This document shows positions 1 to 9,194 of a stretch of 64,000 bases of DNA, one piece after another (within the stretch, counting starts at the first letter, position 1; each line of letters begins with the position of its first letter). The notes under the pieces are model-generated. The model searched no databases, was not told where the DNA came from, and saw only the letters and a program-made list of their open reading frames with translations. The position numbers were made by a program, and so were the translations under genes. The stretch is from NCBI RefSeq assembly GCF_001509835.1, contig NZ_JXTJ01000006.1, forward strand, positions 1-64,000, written 5' to 3'. The DNA is from Allobosea sp. WAO (GTDB lineage: Bacteria; Pseudomonadota; Alphaproteobacteria; Rhizobiales; Beijerinckiaceae).

Positions 1-32
1 TCAATGCCCTGGAACGCGTGACCACAAAAACC

Positions 33-62
33 AACGCAGGCGGAGCGATCCGCCTGCGTTTT
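33..62 (+). terminator. Rho-independent terminator of an upstream gene
   Basis: A perfect 11-bp stem (33-43 with 50-60) encloses a 6-base loop and is followed by TT. It probably ends a transcript that enters from the left of the window. An A-run on its left side means it could also act in the other direction. Confidence 0.7.
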
Positions 63-127
63 CGTATGTCAGGGGAAAGAAACGTCGAAAGAGCGTTCGA
101 ACCGATCAATAATGAGGGGATGAGATC

Positions 128-1147
128 ATGAAGACCTGGCTTGCTTCCTGCGTCATCGGCGCCTTCGCGCTCGTACTGCCCGGCGTCGCCCAGGCGCAGA
201 AGACCAAGGTGACAATCTATACCGCGCTGGAGAACGATCAGCTCGGACCGTTCAAGGCCTCGATCGAAAAGTCCGTGCCGGAAGCGGAAGTCGTCTGGGT
301 GCGCGACTCGACCGGCGTGATCACCGCCCGCTTCTTGGCCGAGAAGGACAATCCGCGGGCCGACATGGTGATGGGGCTCGCCGCTTCGAGCCTGCTGATG
401 TTCGAGAAGGCAGGCCTGCTCGAAACCTACAAGCCCGCCAATGCCGATGCGCTGAAGCCGGTGTTCCGCGACGGCAAGGAGCCCTACACCTGGACCGGCA
501 TGGATGCCTATCTCGGTGTCGTCTGCTTCAACACCGCCGAGGCCAAGGGCGTCGCGGTGCCGACCTCCTGGAAGGACCTGCTCAACCCGGCGCTCAAGGG
601 CAAGATCGTCATGCCGCACCCGGCTTCGTCCGGCACCGGCTATCTCATGGTCGCCGGCTGGCTGCAGAGCATGGGCGAGACCGAGGGCTGGAAGTTCATG
701 GACGGCCTGCACGAGAACATCGCCGCCTATCTCCATTCAGGCTCGGCGCCCTGCGTTCAGGCCGCACGCGGCGAGCGCACCGTAGGCCTCGCCCTCGACA
801 TGCGCGGCGCGGCGGAGAAATCGAAGGGCGCCCCGATCGAGGTCGTGATTCCGAAGGAGGGGGTCGGCTGGGAGATGGAGGCGAGCGCGATCGTCAAGGG
901 CTCGAAGAATCTCGCCGTTGCCAAGAAGATCGCCGATTGGACCGCGAGCGCCGATGCGAACGTGATCTACTCCAAGACATACGCGATCGTCGCGGCACGG
1001 GGCATCGAGAACAAGCCGGCCAACTATCCCGCCAACGCCGAGGCCGGGATGATCAGGAACGACCTGTCCTGGATGGCCGACAATCGCGATCGCGTCCTCG
1101 CCGAATGGTCGAAGCGCTACGAATCCAAGGCCGCCCCGAAGAACTGA
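128..1147 (+). CDS. ABC transporter periplasmic binding protein, 2-aminoethylphosphonate type
   Basis: This 339-residue protein starts with a Sec signal peptide (hydrophobic core about residues 8-20, cleavage after AQA). The mature part has the fold of iron/phosphonate-type binding proteins: an N-terminal VTIYTALE strand, a DSTGVITAR ligand-loop region and a PASSGTGYLM segment. It is the first gene of an operon with an ATPase and a double-domain permease, the arrangement of the putative 2-aminoethylphosphonate (PhnS2/T2/U2) family. A GAGGGG Shine-Dalgarno lies just upstream of the ATG. Close relatives bind ferric iron, so the ligand is inferred from family and context. A 13-bp hairpin follows the stop codon. 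Confidence 0.8.
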   Translation: MKTWLASCVIGAFALVLPGVAQAQKTKVTIYTALENDQLGPFKASIEKSVPEAEVVWVRDSTGVITARFLAEKDNPRADMVMGLAASSLLMFEKAGLLETYKPANADALKPVFRDGKEPYTWTGMDAYLGVVCFNTAEAKGVAVPTSWKDLLNPALKGKIVMPHPASSGTGYLMVAGWLQSMGETEGWKFMDGLHENIAAYLHSGSAPCVQAARGERTVGLALDMRGAAEKSKGAPIEVVIPKEGVGWEMEASAIVKGSKNLAVAKKIADWTASADANVIYSKTYAIVAARGIENKPANYPANAEAGMIRNDLSWMADNRDRVLAEWSKRYESKAAPKN

Positions 1148-1153
1148 CGCCTC

Positions 1154-1185
1154 GCCGTCCGGCGCCCGGTCCGGCGCCGGACGGC
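1154..1185 (+). promoter_or_regulatory. Intercistronic hairpin between binding-protein and ATPase genes
   Basis: Arms 1154-1166 and 1173-1185 are perfectly complementary over 13 bp around a 6-base loop, starting seven bases after the binding-protein stop codon. No T-run follows, so it is unlikely to be a full terminator. In binding-protein operons such structures often stabilise the upstream mRNA or lower downstream expression; that role is inferred here. Confidence 0.6.
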
Positions 1186-1259
1186 ACGCATCCTGCAAAG
1201 CACGTCGCGTTAGAGCTTAGCAACGCTGCGAGCCCTTCGCCCGGAAAAGGCCGTTCGCC

Positions 1260-2354
1260 ATGACGATTCAGACGTCGCCTTCGTTCATCAGCATTCGCGG
1301 CCTGACCAAGAGCTTCGGAAGCTTCCAGGCCCTGAAGGGCATCGATCTCGACATTTCGCGCGGCGAATTCGTCTGTTTCCTCGGACCATCCGGCTGCGGC
1401 AAGACGACCCTGCTTCGCGCCATCGCCGGTCTCGACCTGCAGAACGGCGGCACGATCGAGATGGGCGGGCGCGATGTCTCGCATGCCGCTCCGTTCGAGC
1501 GCGATTTCGGCATCGTCTTCCAATCCTACGCGCTCTTCCCCAATCTGACGGTCGCGGACAATATCGGCTACGGCCTCGTCAACCTGCGCCGTCCCGCGCG
1601 CGAGATCGCCGAACGCGTCGAGGAACTGCTCGCGCTCGTCGGGCTGCCCGACCAGGGCCGCAAATACCCGATCCAGCTTTCTGGCGGCCAGCAGCAGCGC
1701 GTCGCGCTCGCCCGTGCGATCGCCACTTCGCCCGAGCTTCTATTGCTCGACGAGCCGCTTTCGGCGCTGGATGCCAAGGTTCGGCTGCGGCTGCGCGACG
1801 AGATGCGCTCGTTGCAGCAGCGCCTCGGCGTCACCACCATCATGGTCACGCACGACCAGGAGGAGGCTCTGGCGCTGGCCGATCGCATCGTCGTCATGAG
1901 CGACGGCAGGGTCGAGCAGGTTGGCTCGCCGGAAGAGATCTACCGGCGCCCCGCCACGCCGTTCGTCGCGGATTTCGTCGGGCACATGACCTTCCTGGAC
2001 GCCGTCGTCACGGGGCCGGGCAGGGTGAAAGTCGGCGAACTCGATCTCATCGTCGCCAACGCCACGCCCTTCGCGGTGGGAACGCCGGTCCGGCTCGCCA
2101 TGCGCCCCGAGGAGGTGCGCACCCGCAGCATTACCGCCGACACGCCGAACCGGTTCGATGCGACGATCGGGGATTTGTCCTTCCTCGGCTCGTTCTGCCG
2201 GGCGCATCTGGAGCCGACGAATTCGCGCTCGACCCGTATCGCTGCCGATTTCTCGGCCAATGCGATGCGCGACCTCGGCCTTGCGCCGGGGCAGACGCGC
2301 AGCGTCGCCTTCCCGCCCGAAGCGCTTCACGTCTTTGCCGGGGCCGCACGATGA
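1260..2354 (+). CDS. ABC transporter ATP-binding protein, 2-aminoethylphosphonate type
   Basis: A 364-residue ATPase that powers import through the permease encoded next. It has Walker A GPSGCGKTT (about residue 43), a Q-loop in FQSYALFP, the signature LSGGQQQR, Walker B LLLLDEPLSALD and the switch histidine in MVTHDQEEA. A C-terminal TOBE-like domain (about residues 245-360) places it in the polyamine/iron/phosphonate class of importer ATPases. The stop overlaps the permease start as ATGA, showing translational coupling. It is separated from the binding-protein gene by 112 bases that contain a strong hairpin. Confidence 0.88.
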   Translation: MTIQTSPSFISIRGLTKSFGSFQALKGIDLDISRGEFVCFLGPSGCGKTTLLRAIAGLDLQNGGTIEMGGRDVSHAAPFERDFGIVFQSYALFPNLTVADNIGYGLVNLRRPAREIAERVEELLALVGLPDQGRKYPIQLSGGQQQRVALARAIATSPELLLLDEPLSALDAKVRLRLRDEMRSLQQRLGVTTIMVTHDQEEALALADRIVVMSDGRVEQVGSPEEIYRRPATPFVADFVGHMTFLDAVVTGPGRVKVGELDLIVANATPFAVGTPVRLAMRPEEVRTRSITADTPNRFDATIGDLSFLGSFCRAHLEPTNSRSTRIAADFSANAMRDLGLAPGQTRSVAFPPEALHVFAGAAR

Positions 2355-4066
2355 CCATTGCTGCGCAGCCCTATCCCCGGAGTGCGCTCGCCGTGAAGCT
2401 CAAGCCGATGCGGCTCAGCGAACGCCAGGTCGGGACCGCGCTGATCGCGGCACTTTGCGTCGTCCTCATCGTCATCATCGCGCTGCCGCTCTGGGCGCTG
2501 CTGTCCAAAAGCGTCGAAAACGTCGACGGCCAGTTCGTCGGGCTTGCGAACTTCGTCACCTACGCCACGACACCGACGCTTCTCGCCTCGCTGACGAACA
2601 GCCTGTTCGTGGCCGGGCTGACGACGGCGATCGTCGTGCCGCTCGCCTTCTTCTATGCCTACGCTCTCTGTCGCAGCACGATCCCCGCCAAGGGCCTGTT
2701 CTACGCCGCGGCCATGGTGCCGGTGTTCGCGCCATCGCTCCTGTCCGGGCTCGCGCTGATCTATCTGTTCGGCAATCAGGGCCTGCTGAAATCCTGGATG
2801 ATGGGCGCGTCGCTCTATGGGCCGATCGGCATCATCGCGGCCGAGAGCCTCTACAGCTTCCCGCATGCGGTGCTGATCCTCGTAACGGCGCTCGCGCTCT
2901 CGGACGGACGCTTGCGCGAGGCGGCCGAGGCCATGGGCACGAGCCGCTGGCGCATTTTCCGTACCATCACCCTGCCTGCCGCGCGCTATGGCGTGATCAG
3001 CGCCGCCTTCGTCGTGTTCACGCTCGTCGTCACCGATTTCGGCATCCCGAAGGTGATCGGCGGCCAGTTCAGCGTGCTCGCGACGGATGCCTATCGGCAG
3101 GTGGTCGGCCAGCAGAATTTCCCGATGGGCGCCGTCGTCGGCATCATCCTTCTGGTCCCGGCAGTGCTCGCCTTCTTTGCCGACAGGGCGGTCCAGAAGC
3201 GCCAGAGCGCGATGCTCTCGGCGCGGGCGGTCCCCTATGAGCCGAAGCCGGAGCGGCGGCGCGATCTCGCGCTGCTGATCTTTGCAGCCCTGGTCGCGCT
3301 GGCGATCGTCGGCCCCTATGCGGTGGCGGTCTGGGGTTCGTTCGTGCGCTACTGGCCGTACAACCTGTCGCTGACGCTCGCGAACTACGATTTCTCCACC
3401 GTCGAGCCGAGCGGTTGGGAGCCTTACTGGAACTCTCTCATGCTGGCCTCGCTGACCGCGGTCATCGGCACGGCTCTAATCTTCTGCGGCGCCTATCTCA
3501 TCGAGAAGCTCAAGATCGCCCCGCGCCTTCGTGGCTTCGCGCAGTTCCTCGCCATGCTGCCCATGGCCGTCCCGGGCCTCGTGCTTGGCCTCGGCTACGT
3601 CTTCTTCTTCAATGCCGGCTGGAACCCGCTCGGCTTCCTCTACGGGACGCTGGCGATCCTCGTGATCAACACGATCGCGCATTTCTATACGGTCGGGCAC
3701 ATTACGGCCGTGACCAGCCTCAAGCAGATCGACCCCGAATTCGAAGCCGTCTCGGCTTCGCTCAAGGTGCCGTTCTGGGCGACGTTCCGGCGCGTGACGG
3801 CGCCGATCTGCATGCCGGCCGTGCTCAACATCGCCGTCTATGTCTTCGTCAACGCGATGACCACCGTCTCGGCCGTGATCTTCCTGTACGGCGCCGACAC
3901 CAAGCTCGCCTCGATCGCAATCGTCCATATGGACGAGGCCGGTGCGGTCGCTCCCGCCGCCGGCATGGCGGCGGTCATCATGGCGACCGCGATCGCAGTC
4001 AAGCTCGCGCATATCGCCCTCGATCGACTGGTTTTCGGTCGCCTCCAGCGCTGGCGGCAGCGCTAG
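2351..4066 (+). CDS. ABC transporter permease, fused two-domain, 2-aminoethylphosphonate type
   Basis: At 571 residues this is a fusion of two inner-membrane permease units, each about 270 residues, as in FbpB/PhnU2-type importers. Both halves carry an EAA-like cytoplasmic loop: EAAEAMGTSRWRIF in the first and EAVSASLKVPFWATF in the second, which contact the ATPase. About twelve membrane segments are visible. The ATG lies inside the end of the ATPase gene (ATGA overlap). With the two upstream genes it makes a complete importer. The fused permease is typical of the putative aminoethylphosphonate family but is also found in ferric-iron systems, so the substrate stays tentative. Confidence 0.85.
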   Translation: MTIAAQPYPRSALAVKLKPMRLSERQVGTALIAALCVVLIVIIALPLWALLSKSVENVDGQFVGLANFVTYATTPTLLASLTNSLFVAGLTTAIVVPLAFFYAYALCRSTIPAKGLFYAAAMVPVFAPSLLSGLALIYLFGNQGLLKSWMMGASLYGPIGIIAAESLYSFPHAVLILVTALALSDGRLREAAEAMGTSRWRIFRTITLPAARYGVISAAFVVFTLVVTDFGIPKVIGGQFSVLATDAYRQVVGQQNFPMGAVVGIILLVPAVLAFFADRAVQKRQSAMLSARAVPYEPKPERRRDLALLIFAALVALAIVGPYAVAVWGSFVRYWPYNLSLTLANYDFSTVEPSGWEPYWNSLMLASLTAVIGTALIFCGAYLIEKLKIAPRLRGFAQFLAMLPMAVPGLVLGLGYVFFFNAGWNPLGFLYGTLAILVINTIAHFYTVGHITAVTSLKQIDPEFEAVSASLKVPFWATFRRVTAPICMPAVLNIAVYVFVNAMTTVSAVIFLYGADTKLASIAIVHMDEAGAVAPAAGMAAVIMATAIAVKLAHIALDRLVFGRLQRWRQR

Positions 4067-4088
4067 GAAACGCGCGGGCGGTCCGGCC

Positions 4089-5753
4089 ATGCCCATGCAG
4101 ACCCCGACGCAGACGCTGCTCGCCCTTGCCGGCGAGGTCGCGCTGCTGCTGTGGAGCGTCCAGCTCGTCACCGCGAGCGTCTCGGCGGCGCTGGGTGCGC
4201 GCCTGCGGGCCCTGGTGGCATCGGGGCTCGCGAGCCGCTGGCGCGCCTTCCTCGCGGGGGGCGCGGTGACGGCGGTCCTACAGTCCAGCACCGCCACCGC
4301 GATGATGATCGGCTCCTTCGCCGGAGCCGGCCTCGTCGCATTGCCCACCGGCCTGGCGATGATGCTCGGAGCCAATGTCGGCACCACGCTGCTGGTGCAG
4401 CTCGTCAGCTTCGATATCGGTGCCGCCGTGCCGGTTCTCCTGCTCTGCGGTTATGTCGGCATGCGCCGCTCGCAGCGGATAACCCTCCACGAAGGCGCCA
4501 GGGCTGCCTTCGGTCTCGGCCTGATGCTGCTCGCGCTGAAGCTGATGCAGGCGACCATGCAGCCGGTGGAGCACTCGGATCTGCTGCGCACGGTGCTGTC
4601 AGCGTTGTCGGGCGATCCCTTGGTCACGCTCCTGCTCGCCGCCGCGCTAAGCTTCGCCGCTCATTCCTCGCTGGCCGCCATCCTCGTCGTGATGAGCCTC
4701 GCCAGCGCTGGCGCGATCGCCCCGGAGGCGATGGTCGCCATGGTCCTCGGCTGCAATCTCGGCACCGCGATCAATCCGGTGGTGCAGGCCCGAAGCAACG
4801 GTAACACGGCGCTGCGTGTCCCCCTCGGCAACCTCGCGAACCGCCTCGTCGGCTGCGCTTTGGGGCTCCTTGCCCTGCCTCTGATCGTGAAGCTGCTGGC
4901 CGGGTTGCCGCTCGATCCGGCACAAGCCGCGGCCGCGCTCCATTTCGCGTTCAATCTCGTGATGGCAGCGCTGTTCCTGCCGCCGCTGCCGGCGATAGCC
5001 CGCCTCCTCGTCCGGCTTCTGCCGGAGCCGGGTCCGGAATCCGACCCTGCGCGCTCGCGCTACCTCGACGAGACTGCGCTCGCCACACCGACCGTCGCGC
5101 TGTCGCATGCGACGCGCGAGGTGCTGCGCATGGCCGATGTTGTCGACGACATGCTGAAGGCCTCGCAGAAGGCTATGGGGAGCGACGATGCGCGCTGCGT
5201 CGCGGCCGTCCGGCGCGCCGACGACGTGCTCGACAGTCTCTACGACCAGGTCCAGCTCTATGTCGGCGCGATCGCGCATGAGGCGCTCTCGGAGGCCGAG
5301 GAACGGCGCCTTTCCACTCTGCTGGCACTCGCGATCAACCTCGAGCATATCGGCGACATCGTCGAAAAGAACCTGATGCAGATGGCCGGCAAACGCATTC
5401 GCGACCAGCGCCGGCTGCCGCCCGCGACGCTTGGCCTGCTCGCCGACATGCATGATCGTCTCCGCAATCATTTGCGACTGGCGGTGACCGTCTTCATCTC
5501 GCAGGACGAGACGACGGCCCGCAGGCTCGTACGGGCGAAGGAGACCTTCCGCGAACTCGAGCGCGAGGCGATCGAGGATCATCTCGACGAGATGCGCAAG
5601 GGCGACCGTGAGGCATTGGTGCTCAGCGCCCTGAGGCTGGACATCATCCGCGACCTCAAGCGCATCGAGGCGCATATCGCGGCGACGGTGCATGGTCTGC
5701 TGGAGCATCGCGGCCTGCTGCAGGCGACGCGCCTGCTCGATGCGGCGGAGTAG
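4089..5753 (+). CDS. Na+/phosphate cotransporter (NptA family) with PhoU-like C-terminal domain
   Basis: A 554-residue protein counted from the ATG at 4089; ATG 4095 is also possible. It has two inverted Na/Pi-cotransport repeats marked by QSSTATAMM near residue 70 and by SLAAILVVM with CNLGTAINP near residues 200-230, then a cytoplasmic PhoU-like helical domain from about residue 335. It is expected to take up inorganic phosphate with sodium across the inner membrane. It begins 22 bases after the phosphonate-type permease, so it is probably co-transcribed. That fits a phosphorus-scavenging role for the whole operon. Confidence 0.85.
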   Translation: MPMQTPTQTLLALAGEVALLLWSVQLVTASVSAALGARLRALVASGLASRWRAFLAGGAVTAVLQSSTATAMMIGSFAGAGLVALPTGLAMMLGANVGTTLLVQLVSFDIGAAVPVLLLCGYVGMRRSQRITLHEGARAAFGLGLMLLALKLMQATMQPVEHSDLLRTVLSALSGDPLVTLLLAAALSFAAHSSLAAILVVMSLASAGAIAPEAMVAMVLGCNLGTAINPVVQARSNGNTALRVPLGNLANRLVGCALGLLALPLIVKLLAGLPLDPAQAAAALHFAFNLVMAALFLPPLPAIARLLVRLLPEPGPESDPARSRYLDETALATPTVALSHATREVLRMADVVDDMLKASQKAMGSDDARCVAAVRRADDVLDSLYDQVQLYVGAIAHEALSEAEERRLSTLLALAINLEHIGDIVEKNLMQMAGKRIRDQRRLPPATLGLLADMHDRLRNHLRLAVTVFISQDETTARRLVRAKETFRELEREAIEDHLDEMRKGDREALVLSALRLDIIRDLKRIEAHIAATVHGLLEHRGLLQATRLLDAAE

Positions 5754-5756
5754 GAT

Positions 5757-6317
5757 TTGACGGAGCATTCTGTGATCGGATCGCCGCGTGACAGTTCCGC
5801 CCTGCCTTATCGGCCGAATGTCGGCATCGCGCTGTTCAACCGGCAGGGGCTCGTCTTCGCGGGGCGTGGCCGCAGCGCGGGGCCGGAGATCGTCGAGCCG
5901 GGCTTCGACTGGCAGCTGCCGCAGGGCGGCATCGACCCGGACGAGGACATCGTCGCGGCCGCGCGCCGCGAGCTCGCTGAGGAGACCGGCGCCACCACTG
6001 TTTCGCTCCTCGCGGTGACCGAGGATTGGTGGGCCTACGATTTTCCGCCCTATGCCGGGCCGCCGCACAAGCTGGCAGCCTTCAAAGGCCAGCGGCAGCG
6101 CTGGGTGGCGTTCCGCTTCGAAGGCTCGGCCGCGGAGTTCGACATTTCCGGCCCGAATGGCGACGAGCCCCCGGAGTTCTCCGAATGGTCCTGGCTGCCG
6201 CTCGCGGAGATGCCCGCGCGCGTCGTTTCCTTCAAGCGCGAGATCTATCGGCGGGTCGCCCTGGCCTTTTCGGAATGGGCGGTGCCGACTTCCGAAGCGA
6301 CGGACGGCCAGCGCTAG
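5757..6317 (+). CDS. rppH: RNA pyrophosphohydrolase (Nudix)
   Basis: RppH removes pyrophosphate from 5'-triphosphorylated mRNA and so triggers decay. The Nudix box is complete: GGIDPDED followed by RRELAEETGA. The N-terminal YRPNVGIALFN and the FPPYAGP segment are typical of the bacterial RppH/IalA family. The frame opens with TTG three bases after the symporter stop, preceded by a GGAGTAGGA Shine-Dalgarno; GTG at 5772 is an alternative. It gives 186 residues, slightly longer than the usual 160-175. It is the fifth gene of the apparent operon. Confidence 0.88.
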   Translation: MTEHSVIGSPRDSSALPYRPNVGIALFNRQGLVFAGRGRSAGPEIVEPGFDWQLPQGGIDPDEDIVAAARRELAEETGATTVSLLAVTEDWWAYDFPPYAGPPHKLAAFKGQRQRWVAFRFEGSAAEFDISGPNGDEPPEFSEWSWLPLAEMPARVVSFKREIYRRVALAFSEWAVPTSEATDGQR

Positions 6318-6370
6318 GCGCTGTCGTCCTTGATGACCGACCGCGATCCCTTGCCTTCACCGAGTTCGAT

Positions 6371-7126
6371 ATGCGCATTGCAGTCATCGCCGATGTCCAT
6401 GGAAACGCCGCCGCTCTCGAAGCCGTCCTGGCGCGGCTGCGTCTGGAGACAATCGACCTGCTCGTCAATCTCGGCGATTGCGCTTCAGGTCCTCTTTGGC
6501 CGGCGGAGACGGTGCGGTTGCTACGCGAAGCGACCCCGCTCCACATCCGTGGCAATCACGACCGGGCGCTCGGCACAGCCTCGCCGGAAAAGCTCGGGGC
6601 GTCCGATCGCTTCGCCTGGGAGAGACTGAGCGATGAGGACCGTCATTGGCTCGCCAGCCTGCCCGCTGAGGCCGAGCCGGCGACACAGGTCAGGTGTTTC
6701 CACGCCAGCCCCGGTAGTGACGAAACCTATCTGATGGAGCAGGTCGTCGCCGGGCGCCTGCTACCGGCCGATGCCGACGAGGTGGCCGCGCGGCTGGGGC
6801 CTGGCAATGCCGGGCTGGTCCTGTGCGGGCACAGTCACCAGGCACGCCTGCTGCGGGTGGCCGACGGCACGCTCGTCGTCAATCCCGGCAGTGTCGGTTG
6901 CCCCGCCTATGATGACTCGACCGAGCCGCCGCATGTCTCGGAAAGCGGCTCGCCCCATGCCCGCTTCGCCCTGATAAGCCTGGCTGATCAGGTGACGGTG
7001 GAGCACTATGCCGTCGCCTATGACTGGGCGGCGGCAGCGCAACAGGCGGAGCGTAACGGGCGGCCGGACTGGGCCCATGCACTGCGGACGGGCAGGGCGC
7101 TTTCGAAGGCCGGCAGGCCGGCATGA
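6371..7126 (+). CDS. Calcineurin-like metallophosphoesterase (YfcE type)
   Basis: A 251-residue metallophosphoesterase. The di-metal motifs are in order: DVHGN near residue 8, GDCASG near residue 37, GNHD near residue 62 and GHSHQ near residue 157, followed by NPGSVG. The fold suggests hydrolysis of a phosphodiester or phosphomonoester; the substrate is unknown. The ATG at 6371 is chosen because the protein then begins directly with the core strand MRIAVIADVHGN; longer in-frame extensions overlap rppH. It overlaps the next gene by ATGA. Confidence 0.82.
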   Translation: MRIAVIADVHGNAAALEAVLARLRLETIDLLVNLGDCASGPLWPAETVRLLREATPLHIRGNHDRALGTASPEKLGASDRFAWERLSDEDRHWLASLPAEAEPATQVRCFHASPGSDETYLMEQVVAGRLLPADADEVAARLGPGNAGLVLCGHSHQARLLRVADGTLVVNPGSVGCPAYDDSTEPPHVSESGSPHARFALISLADQVTVEHYAVAYDWAAAAQQAERNGRPDWAHALRTGRALSKAGRPA

Positions 7127-7968
7127 GTCTCACGACCTTCCTGGCGGTGCTGGCTGCCGCCGCGATGCACGCCGGCTGGAACGCCTTCGTCAAGCTCCGG
7201 CTGGAGCCGATCCTGGCGATGACGATGATCTCGCTCACCGCCGGCCTGTTCGCCTTGCCGGCCCTTGCGGTCACCGGACTTCCGCGGGGCGAGGCCTGGC
7301 CCTGGCTGGTCGCGTCGCTCCTGTTTCATCTCGGCTATTATATCGGGCTGTCCGAGGCCTATCGGCGCGCCGAGATGAGCCAGATCTATCCTCTGGCTCG
7401 CGGCAGCGCCCCGTTGCTGACGACGGTGATCGGCGTCGCCTTCCTCGGCGAGCGGCTCGTCCCCCTCCAGCTCGGGGCCGTCGCCCTGCTCGGATGCGGC
7501 ATCATGCTGATCTCGCTGCTCGGCCGCCGACGCGGCAGCCGCTTCGACCAGGGCGCAATCGGCTACGCAGCGCTCGCCGCGATCATGATCTGCGGATACA
7601 CGCTCGTCGATGGGCTCGGCGCGCGCGCCGCGGGGGATCCGCATGCATATTCCGCCACGCTGTTCGTGATCGACGCACTGCCGTTGACGATCTACGTCGC
7701 GCTGCGCCGCGGCCGGTCCGCCTGGGCGGCCATGAAGCCGTTCTGGCTGCAGGGCAGCGTCGGCGGCGCGCTCGCGCTCGGCGCCTACTGGATCGCGATC
7801 TGGGCGATGACGGTCGCACCCATCCCGCTGGTCGCAGCGCTGCGCGAGAGTTCGGTCCTGTTCGCCGCGGCCATCGCCTATCTCTGGCTGAAGGAGCCGC
7901 TGCAGCCTTCGCGCCTGCTGGCCTGCTGCCTGATCGTGCTCTCGCTGGTGCTGATGCGCATCGCCTGA
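7123..7968 (+). CDS. EamA/DMT-family transporter
   Basis: A 281-residue, roughly ten-segment inner-membrane protein built from two EamA repeats. The first runs about residues 3-135 and contains YRRAEMSQIYPLARGSAP and the conserved FLGERL. The second runs about residues 150-281 and ends with WLKEPL. Such proteins export or import metabolites such as amino acids; no substrate can be assigned. It is coupled to the phosphoesterase by an ATGA overlap and is convergent with the LysR gene, only three bases away. Confidence 0.82.
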   Translation: MSLTTFLAVLAAAAMHAGWNAFVKLRLEPILAMTMISLTAGLFALPALAVTGLPRGEAWPWLVASLLFHLGYYIGLSEAYRRAEMSQIYPLARGSAPLLTTVIGVAFLGERLVPLQLGAVALLGCGIMLISLLGRRRGSRFDQGAIGYAALAAIMICGYTLVDGLGARAAGDPHAYSATLFVIDALPLTIYVALRRGRSAWAAMKPFWLQGSVGGALALGAYWIAIWAMTVAPIPLVAALRESSVLFAAAIAYLWLKEPLQPSRLLACCLIVLSLVLMRIA

Positions 7969-7971
7969 CCG

Positions 7972-8850
7972 TCAGCCCTGCGCCGCGAGTTCCTGGACGG
8001 TCTCGAAAAAGCTGCGAACGAGCGGGATGCGGCGCCGTTCCGCGCGGCACGCGGCGTACTCACCGACCGAGAAATCGGCGCCGGTGATCGCAAGCCGCTT
8101 GACCAGTTCGTCGGGGCGAAACTCGGCGCTGAAAATCACACCGATCCCGAAGCCGGCGGCGACCGCTTCGCGCACTGCCTCGCGCGACTGCACTTCGAGC
8201 AGGTTCGCAGGCCGCACGGCGGCCTCGAAGAGCCGCCTCTCGAAAACCTCTCGGGTTATCGAGCCCCTTTCCCGCAGGACGATATCCTGGCCGGCGAACG
8301 CCTCTATGGGAATGGCGTCATAGGCTGCCAGAGTGTGGCTCGTCGCCACGAAGGCAACCAATCTGTCCGAGCGGAGCTTGACCGTATGGAGCCTCGGATC
8401 GGAGCTCTGTCGCGCAGTGATCGCGACGTCGGCGGCGAAGTCCATGATCTGATCGACGACCTGTGACGAATTGCCGATCGTCATCGAGAATGTGAGCCCC
8501 GGATACTTCTCCCGCATGCGGGCGAGCGCCCTCATCACATGGGTCGCGCTGTCGGCGGCGATGCGCAGATGGCCGCGCTGAAGCGTGCGCGTGCCGGCCA
8601 GCAGGGATTGCGCCTCGTCCTGGGCGGTGAACAGGCGTGACGTGATCACGAACAGGCTCTGACCGAGCGGGGTCAGCTTGACCTGCCGGCCGGCGCGATC
8701 GAACAACCTGACGCCATAGGCCTCCTCGAGCCCGCGAACCTGCGAGGACAAGGTCGGTTGGCTGAGGTTCCGCGCCCTGGCTGCGCCCGTGAAGCTCCCA
8801 GCCTCGGCGACGGCATGAAACGCTGCGATTCCAGAATAGCTGACTGCCAC
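7972..8850 (-). CDS. LysR-family transcriptional regulator
   Basis: A 292-residue regulator with an N-terminal winged helix-turn-helix (AFHAVAEAGSFTGAARARN, then LSQPTLSSQVRGLEE) and a C-terminal effector-binding domain with two substrate-binding-like lobes (about residues 92-290). The start codon is GTG at 8850; the ATG at 8857 is out of frame. Aminoethylphosphonate loci often carry a dedicated LysR regulator, so this gene is a candidate regulator of the 128-4066 importer. That is inference, since it is convergent with the operon end rather than divergent from its start. Confidence 0.88.
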   Translation of the reverse strand: MAVSYSGIAAFHAVAEAGSFTGAARARNLSQPTLSSQVRGLEEAYGVRLFDRAGRQVKLTPLGQSLFVITSRLFTAQDEAQSLLAGTRTLQRGHLRIAADSATHVMRALARMREKYPGLTFSMTIGNSSQVVDQIMDFAADVAITARQSSDPRLHTVKLRSDRLVAFVATSHTLAAYDAIPIEAFAGQDIVLRERGSITREVFERRLFEAAVRPANLLEVQSREAVREAVAAGFGIGVIFSAEFRPDELVKRLAITGADFSVGEYAACRAERRRIPLVRSFFETVQELAAQG

Positions 8851-9194
8851 GTTTCATAGACCCCATCTATGGCGGAGCTAGGAACTATTTATCACGGCAA
8901 GTTCAATATCAATACGGTCGGCGAAAGGTCGGAGCCTCGATGCCGGCGGCGCTCTTCGTCTTGCGGTGGCTTCAGGCGTAGGCCGCAGTCCGTTCGGGCG
9001 CGTTTGAAGGGGAGTGCCGGCCGCGGCCGCGCGATCGCGCTAACGGTCCGACCCTCCTCCTCTGTTCAGTGCCAAAAGGAAATGGCGGCCTTCGACCGTT
9101 CGATATTATTCCATTTCTTGTTTGTTTGCAGAGTATTGCGTGAGTCCATCGCTGTATCCTACCTGTTCGGACCACATCTTCAGCCGGGTTCGCA
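8851..9194. promoter_or_regulatory. Divergent intergenic region between lysR and araC genes
   Basis: 344 bases without a credible gene. The region is richer in A+T than its surroundings, particularly around 8880-8915 and 9095-9135, and should hold the promoters of both regulators. No convincing operator or promoter could be defined by eye. Confidence 0.5.
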
